Shown: positions 57,964 to 64,000 of the stretch, piece by piece
Numbering within the stretch: the first letter of the stretch is position 1
How the letters are laid out: every line of letters starts with the position of its first letter
NCBI GenBank assembly: GCA_946902985.2
Contig: OX336391.1
Span: forward strand, 73,695,947-73,759,946
Origin: Meconema thalassinum
Taxonomy: Eukaryota; Arthropoda; Insecta; Orthoptera; Tettigoniidae
DNA length: 64,000 bases
Direction of reading: 5' to 3'
Program-made: the position numbers and the translations under genes
The notes under the pieces: model-generated
What the model was told of the DNA's origin: nothing
What the model saw: the letters and a program-made list of their open reading frames with translations, nothing else
The model's database searches: none

Positions 57964-59502
57964 GTGCCTGACGCTAAAGTACCTCTATCTATTGCTTCGT
58001 GTCTTGTTTCCAACGCTTCTCATCCCTTGTTGTCCCGCTATTCTTCTTTTCATAAATTAATACGAATTGTCGCCTATCTCCTTAGATGGAAATATCTTGT
58101 GGTTGACCAACCTCTTCTCCCTAAACCACACCTTACCAATCATGAATTGAATCTCGCTACCATTAAGGTTTTACAACTGACACAGCAAGAAGCCTTTTCT
58201 TCTGAATTGTCTTTACTTTCTTATAAAAGGGATCTTCCCAAATCCAGTCGTCTACGTGCTTTAGCCCCGTTCCTTGATGACCATGGGTTACTCAGGGTAG
58301 GTGGAAGGCTCTCGCAATCTTTGCTCTCTGAGGACAAAAAGCATCCCGTTATTTTGCCTTCTAAACATCACGTAACTTCCTTAATTATACGTGACTTTCA
58401 TTATCGCAATCTGCATGTTGGTACACGCACTCTGCTTTGCCTCTTAAGGGAAAAGTACTGGATTATAAATGGAATTCACGAAGTTTCTTCTGTAATTCAT
58501 AAGTGCATTCCTTGCTTTAAAGCGAAACCTAAAATCAATACTCAATTAATGAGCGATCTGCCCTCTTTTCGCTCCTCTCCTATACGCCCATTTGCTTTAA
58601 CTGGTGTGGACTATATGGGTCCGTTCCAATATCAACGAAATTCTCCTGAAGCTAAACGCATATTGTTTGGTAAGCTTTATGTTTCTCTCTTTGTTTGCAT
58701 GGTTACAGGCGCAATCCACTTGGAACTAGTAACGAATGCTTCTACTTCTTACTTTTTATCAGCTGTCTCTCGCTTCACTGCTAGGCGTGGTGTTCCTTCA
58801 GAGATGTTCTATGATAACGCTTCCACTTTTCAGGGCGCAGCTTCCCTGTGGAAGAAAGCTCTCACTTCCTCTCCTGCCATGGAACAAATTTCTAATTTTT
58901 CCTATTCAAAGGGTTTCAAATGGCGCTTTATACCTCCCTACGCTCCTCATCACGGTGGTAGGTGGGAATCTCGTGTAAAGCCTACTAAACGTCATTTAAG
59001 AAAAGTCTTAGGTAATCGCATTCTGATTTATGAAGAATTCAATTCACTGTCCGTTCTGATTGAAGGTGTTGTTAACTCTCGCCCTTTAACTCCTCTTTCC
59101 AATGACCCTGATGACCTGCTTCCACTTACACCTGGTCACTTCCTTTTCGGCACTTCTCTTTCTGCTCCTCCTCCTCTTCCCAATTCTTTCAGGGATTCTA
59201 ATCTACCTATCGTTTGGCGTAAACTTGAAGCCCTCCGTAATTCCTTTTGGAAGAGGTGGAAATTGGAATATTTAACTTCCTTGCAACGGAGACAGAAGTG
59301 GTTTCTTTCCAGTCCCGACATTAAAGTGGGGGACTTGGTCTTAGTTAGGGATGTTTCACCTCCCCTAGTCTGGACCTCTGGTAGAGTGACCGAGTGTTAT
59401 CCTGGAAGAGATGGGAGAGTCAGGGTGGCCAAAATCTTGACCACTAATGGTCCGATCACAAGACCACTGTCTTTGATCGCTCCATTACCTTTAAATGTTT
59501 AA
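57964..59502 (+). pseudogene. BEL/Pao integrase, copy 2, open throughout
   Basis: A single 513-codon frame with H2C2 finger, core (GVDYMGPFQYQR; FYDNASTF; GGRWESRVKPTK), and C-terminal module ending APLPLNV. The catalytic D, D, E positions are kept. It is cut off from the rest of pol by the upstream stop, so it would not be made as part of a polyprotein unless the stop is read through. Confidence 0.88.
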
Positions 59503-59542
59503 CTGCTTATTTGTTCTCTGTTGGTGATTGACCCTCCCAGTA

Positions 59543-62459
59543 TGGTGCATTCTTGGAATACACGGTACGAGAGAATATAAAGTTTAATGCTCTTTGCATG
59601 TTCATTCTTTCCTCTTTGTCAAACACCAACAGTGATCTTCTATTTTCTCTGTGGTGATCACTTCGCTTATATCTTTTATGAGTCTGTTCTAGATATATAT
59701 CTTCCATGACCCACCTAGCGTCATCTAGCAGCGAATCTCTGAAGCTCCTCAATTCTTCCTGGTGCAAGAGGATTTACTTATCCATCTGGCCACCAGATTT
59801 GCTACCATCGCTAGCTATTATCTCCATGAGCAAGAGAACGTCGTTTACTTATTCACTCACCATGCTGCGCTAGTATTGCCTGCTATCACCTCTTTGAAGA
59901 CCATCTCCTCAAGATTTTTTTCCTTATGTTTGTTATTCTGATATGTATTCCTTTTGTCTCCTACCCCCACTCTTTCCCTTCCTCGGACTCTCCGTGCTCC
60001 GCTGAGTGGGTCTCACTTGTGCGCCGGCCGTCGACTCAGTTAAGGCTCAACTAGAGCTAGCCTCCTGACCTAACGAGGCATTTTTTAGATTCCACGCCAT
60101 GTGGTATCTTTAACCATCAAGGAGAACCTCACTTTAGTTAGTTAGTTAGTTATTGTTGTTTTAAGGGGCGGAACTACGAGGTCATCTCGCCATGCAGCAA
60201 AGTTAAGTACAAACTTCAAGTTTTAACCACATCTTCATGATCTTAACGTCTACATGCTTTTAACGATCTTTTATAGGCCGTGTGAAATTACTTCTTTTGG
60301 GGCAAGAATCATCCTTCGCGGGATTTTCCATGTTGGGCTTTTGTCTAATCAAGCCAATCTTGGTGAAAAGCAGCATTTCTTATGCTTGCTAAATGAGAAA
60401 TCTTCTCACCACGTGGGATATTATCTAATACCCGCTGTCTATAAATTACAAAGCAAGTTCCTCCGCTGGATTAACTTTGGCCCCATTTTTCTATTAAGAT
60501 CGTTCTAGAACCTTCCAGATCCTGTACTCTATCTGCAAGTCTTGCCGTCAGGTATTTTTCACTCACTTGTGAAAATACTATTTAAAATGAGGAATCTTCC
60601 TTGTAAATTACTGCAATAGCGAACTTTCTTCCACCGTTGGAATGTTCTATGGCGCATTTAATTGTAATTCCCACTTTTCTCAAGAAATAGACTCTCGCCT
60701 ACCTAGTGCAACCAGTTATTTTCATCATTGCAATAACTTTCTTTCCATAAACTTTCGTGTCTCTACAGTGAACATTTCATCTATTTAAAAGACTATAGTG
60801 ATAACTAGTGCTTACCCCACTTTTCTACCGCGTCGCGATCGTCCGTTTACATTAAATAAGGCCATGAACATTTATCCTCAATCCCAATTGATCTTTCCTA
60901 AACCTTCTACTAACAAACCATATTAATAAAATTTGTAGCTCTATATCTTTCTCTATAAGGTGTCACTCTTCGAAGTGCCCTTCCATTTTGCTTGTTTATT
61001 ATTACTTAATTTCTGCATAATTACGTGTTTTATACACGGTTTAAACTTACATTGTTTCTTCCCTATAATCAGGGAAAACAATACTTTCAACTCTTGAGTG
61101 AGTTATTTCTAGGTCTCACGAAATGGAAACTGCCCCATTTGGCTCGTGATTCCTACTTAAACATAGGAAGTCTAGAACCTTCCTTTTGACCTTTTCCTTC
61201 AGGTTTCACCGTAAGTGACCTGCTCTCTTTTGTATAATTGTTATAAAGTATTTCAGCTTAAATATAAGAAGTTGTAGGAACTTCTATCTTATTCTTCATG
61301 TTTTTCTTATTGTTATTTTCGACGTTGTCATTCTCTCTAGAATATTCTCTCAGAAATGTCTTATAGTACACTCCTTGTACTTAATTTAATGTTTAAACTT
61401 TAATTACTTCATTTGTCTTTTTTAAAATCTTATAAAGATTTTAGAACATATATAAGGTTTGAAACCTAATAAATTATCAATTGCCTGGAGCAAACGTTTA
61501 ATGTTTTCTGAGGTCTGTGACCCAAAATTTGTTAAACTAATTGAAAATATATTTGTTAAATTTATCAACTTCTTTTGAATTGTTAAATAAATTAAGCGTT
61601 CCTTTTCGCTTTCTCATTTTTCTAGTACAACGGTTAGGCAAGATCCTGTCTTCCTTGGCTCTCCCTACTTAATGCCATTAAATCCATTAATAGGGCTTTC
61701 ACCACTCGTTGCATTTGAGCAAGAACTCTTAGTGATAATCTCGTTTAAGTTTCTCTTAGCTTCAATAGCTAATTCTAACTGGCCAGTAAGGCAAGTAAAG
61801 CTCGCTACGCCAGCTACCTGCTTGTGGAGATCCTCTCCGAAAAACTTATGGTCAGTTTTCTAAAAGATAAGTGTTCTCTTTGTCTAAACTTTTAGCCGGC
61901 TCCTCGCTGAGTAAAAGCTTAGCCATTTCCAAATGCAACCATTGGTTCATTTACCAAAAGTACTCCCCAAGGTATAATTTTTTATCACTATCCTTCCTGA
62001 AAGCACTTGGTCGCCTTTTCAGGAACTCTATAACTTCGAAAACTGGAAATACCAAACTTGATTCAAATTATTGGCATTCTTCGAATTACTTTGCAAAAAC
62101 GAATTTCTTTGAAAAGACATACAATAAATCTGTCACTTTCAGTCATGCCAGACCAACACCCTTCCCCATAGTAGTCTTATGCCTGCTTGAGAGGGAATAT
62201 ACTAAGGCCACTCTCCAGCAAACCGCCCAAGTTCTAGCTGTGTTTCCCGTCAGCTTAGACCAAGCCCTTACCCACTTTAGTTATCCGAGAGCAGATTTGC
62301 GGTGGCAACCGCCTCTGAGTGTATTTAAAGCTAAATTTATAACTTTTGTGGAACTCTCATCCTATTTCTCTATCCTTTTTCTCCAGTCCGAAACCCACTT
62401 CCTTTTCTTAATCATCTTCCCTTGGTGGGTGGGTTATTCCTCTGCCAATAATCTACCCA
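59543..62459 (+). repeat. BEL LTR 3 (right)
   Basis: 2917 bp, starts TGGTGCATTCTTGG and ends ATCTACCCA, followed at once by the right TCCTC. Carries several private changes in its last 600 bp (for example ATTGGTTC, AAGTACTCCCC, TTAGTTATCC). Confidence 0.92.
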
Positions 62460-62464
62460 TCCTC
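62460..62464 (+). repeat. Right 5-bp target duplication of the BEL array
   Basis: TCCTC, identical to 41062-41066. Confidence 0.9.
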
Positions 62465-62802
62465 ACCGTACTTTCCATACAGTAGAAGGGTGGATATAGG
62501 GAAAAACTTCTCAAAATACATGCTAAAATAGGCGAAATATAAAAATTATCCTAGAAGGACGATCAAAGCATATGTTGCGCTACTCATTGTGTGACACAAA
62601 ATTCGCGAGTCTATAAGGGGTCTCCGAAAACCACATTTTAAGTCCCTTAAATTAACAGTGTGTGTGATATTCCCAGAAAACTAACTTCGTTCTGATAAAC
62701 TTATGAAGGAATGACAAACCGCTAACTATTGCAACAGTAGCTCAATTGATAATGTCTGGTGTTAATATATAACACCGTTCGAAGTACGGGTACTTCTGCT
62801 AG
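62465..62802 (+). mobile_element. Helitron (family 3), right part with canonical 3' end
   Basis: Resumes the Helitron body (AAAATACATGCTAAAATAGG and ATATTCCCAGAAAACTAA match 38937 and 39078). It ends with the hairpin GAAGTACGGGTACTTC (62781-62796) followed by TGCTAG|T, the textbook Helitron 3' terminus (hairpin then CTRR, inserted before T). Confidence 0.85.
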
Positions 62803-63326
62803 TAATATATAAAAATGGGATTGTGTTTGTCTGTCTGTCGTCCTGTTACTCAATTACGCAAGAACCACTGGTCCGATTGAAATTAAATTTTGTATGGAGG
62901 TAGCTGATTTACCATGTTTGCACATAGGCTACTTTTGATTTCGATATTTTTCACTATTTAAAAATAGCGAATATTTTCATATTTCCATTTCAAATAAAAA
63001 GAGAACGCTAAGAAACCGCAAACTTTTGATGGCATATGTGAGCTTTAAAATTTAATTTTCTATCCGAAAGGTTCTAACCACTTTTCGTGTATCTCCAACG
63101 GTTAGCGAGTAAAACCTAAATATATGCTATAAAACACGGTCAACGCCAAGCGGTGCGAGTCTATATTAGTCTCTACATTAACTGTTTTATTTATAGAGGT
63201 ACCGGTAGTCTGTGGGGTCCGACACGAGACGTGATTTTGAGTCTAATTTTGTACTCTTTGCGCCGATTATTGTATGTGAGTATTAGGATCTTTACGCTGT
63301 TTCACAATGTTATATCATCATCATAA
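62803..63326 (+). mobile_element. Helitron family 3, second copy (5' portion)
   Basis: Begins TAATATATAAAAATGGG directly after the CTAG of the first copy, then the CTGTCTGTCG and ACTGGTCCGATTGAAAT segments. It continues to CTGTTTCACAATGTT. A possible 5' stub TCATACTA lies at 38227-38234. Confidence 0.7.
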
Positions 63327-64000
63327 TCATACTAATATATAATAAAAAATGAGATGTTGTTTGTCTGTCGTCCTGTTACTCAATCACGCAAGAACCACTG
63401 GTCCGATTGAAATGAAATTTTGTATGGATGTAGCTGATTTACCAGGCTTACAATAGGCTAATTTTGATTTCGATATTTTGCACTATTTAAAAATGGCGAC
63501 TATTTTAATATTTCCATTTCAAATAAAAAGAGAACGCTAAGAAATAGCAAACTTTTGATGGCATATACGAGCTTTAAAATTTAATTTTTTATCCGAAAGT
63601 TCCTTATCACTTTTCGTGTATCTCCAACGGTTAGCGAGTAAAACCTACATTTGTGACGTCACTACACCCCCTTGGTTTCAACATTATATATTTCCATTTC
63701 AAATAAAAGAGAACGCAAAGAAATAGCAAACATTTGATGGCATATGCGAGCTTTAAAATTTAATTTTCTATCCGAAAGGTGCTTACCACTTTTCATGTAT
63801 CTCCAACAGTTAGCGAGTAAAACCTAAATATTTGCCATAAAACACGGTCAACGCCGAGCGATGTTAGTCTCTACATGAACTGTTTTATTTATAGGGGTCG
63901 ATTGTGGGGTCTGAAACGAGCCGTGACTTTGAGTCCAATTTTATACTCTTTGTGCCGGTTGTATGTGAGTATTTGGATCTTTACGCTGTTTTACAATGTT
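63327..64000 (+). mobile_element. Helitron family 3, third copy, runs off the window
   Basis: Starts A|TCATACTAATATATAATAAAAAATG and repeats the second copy, with an extra ACGTCACTACACCCCCTTGG block also seen in the first copy near 38430. Continues past the window end. Confidence 0.75.

Larger units (their letters stand above)
41067..62459 (+). mobile_element. BEL/Pao array: LTR-gag-pol-LTR-gag-pol-LTR
   Basis: Three direct LTR copies (41067-43931, 49515-52436, 59543-62459) alternate with two internal regions (43932-49514, 52437-59542). One perfect 5-bp duplication (TCCTC), the usual size for BEL/Pao, brackets the whole array, so it descends from one insertion. Proteins identify BEL/Pao: DUF1759-type Gag, CCHC finger plus CX2CX4HX3H, a DSA-type aspartic protease, BEL-type RT with YVDD, RNase H, H2C2 integrase and a DUF5641-type C-terminus. 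No envelope gene. The interruption of pol makes both copies non-coding for a full polyprotein. Confidence 0.95.

Noticed and set aside
44182..59502. Two independent BEL insertions
   Set aside because: Only one target duplication pair, at the outer edges, and a mosaic middle LTR argue for one insertion followed by unequal exchange.

Overview
The window looks like a piece of a large, AT-rich, transposon-packed insect genome. This rests on the mix of element families (BEL/Pao, a Gypsy-like Gag, mariner and hAT remnants, a CR1-like LINE, Helitron-type repeats, tRNA-headed SINEs) and on a host gene with short acidic, zinc-finger-gene-like exons. Nothing fixes the species. There is no prokaryotic gene, operon, CRISPR array or origin. 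Almost every long open frame belongs to a mobile element, and most are broken.

Layout. 366-1533 is a 1.17 kb near-perfect inverted repeat. 2464-7752 is an LTR element with 1.2-1.4 kb LTRs that encodes Gag only. 7753-12995 holds Helitron-like non-autonomous repeats, one of them split by a decayed 3.2 kb hAT element (9022-12260). A deleted mariner with long terminal repeats sits at 13542-14375, followed by an 82-bp tandem repeat and a SINE. From about 16.2 to 30.9 kb the minus strand carries four short, mutually in-phase exons of a host gene. One of its introns contains two nested LINEs, an ~87-bp minisatellite with higher-order structure, and a 4.57 kb TIR element that split the minisatellite. 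32.8-35.3 kb holds two nested Helitron-like repeats. 35.68-38.2 kb is a CR1-like LINE lacking its RT. From 38.2 kb to the end is a Helitron interrupted by a SINE (itself interrupted by a 362-bp MITE) and by a 21.4 kb BEL/Pao array.

The BEL/Pao array has the order LTR-gag-pol-LTR-gag-pol-LTR and is bounded by one perfect 5-bp target duplication (TCCTC). The middle LTR is a mosaic: its left part matches the right LTR and its right part matches the left LTR, the signature of unequal crossing-over between the two LTRs of one insertion. Both internal regions share a frameshift in RT and a stop before the integrase. Copy 1 has two further stops and copy 2 carries a Helitron-like insertion in its leader.

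The most unusual system is the Helitron-like repeat family (three long copies and one fragment). Each long copy carries nine GCCAT/ATGGC motifs, close to the YY1/Pho site, spaced about 146 bp apart. The spacing series is nearly the same in all copies once later insertions are removed. A second family with the same terminal layout, nested in one of these copies, has motifs at 145-150 bp.
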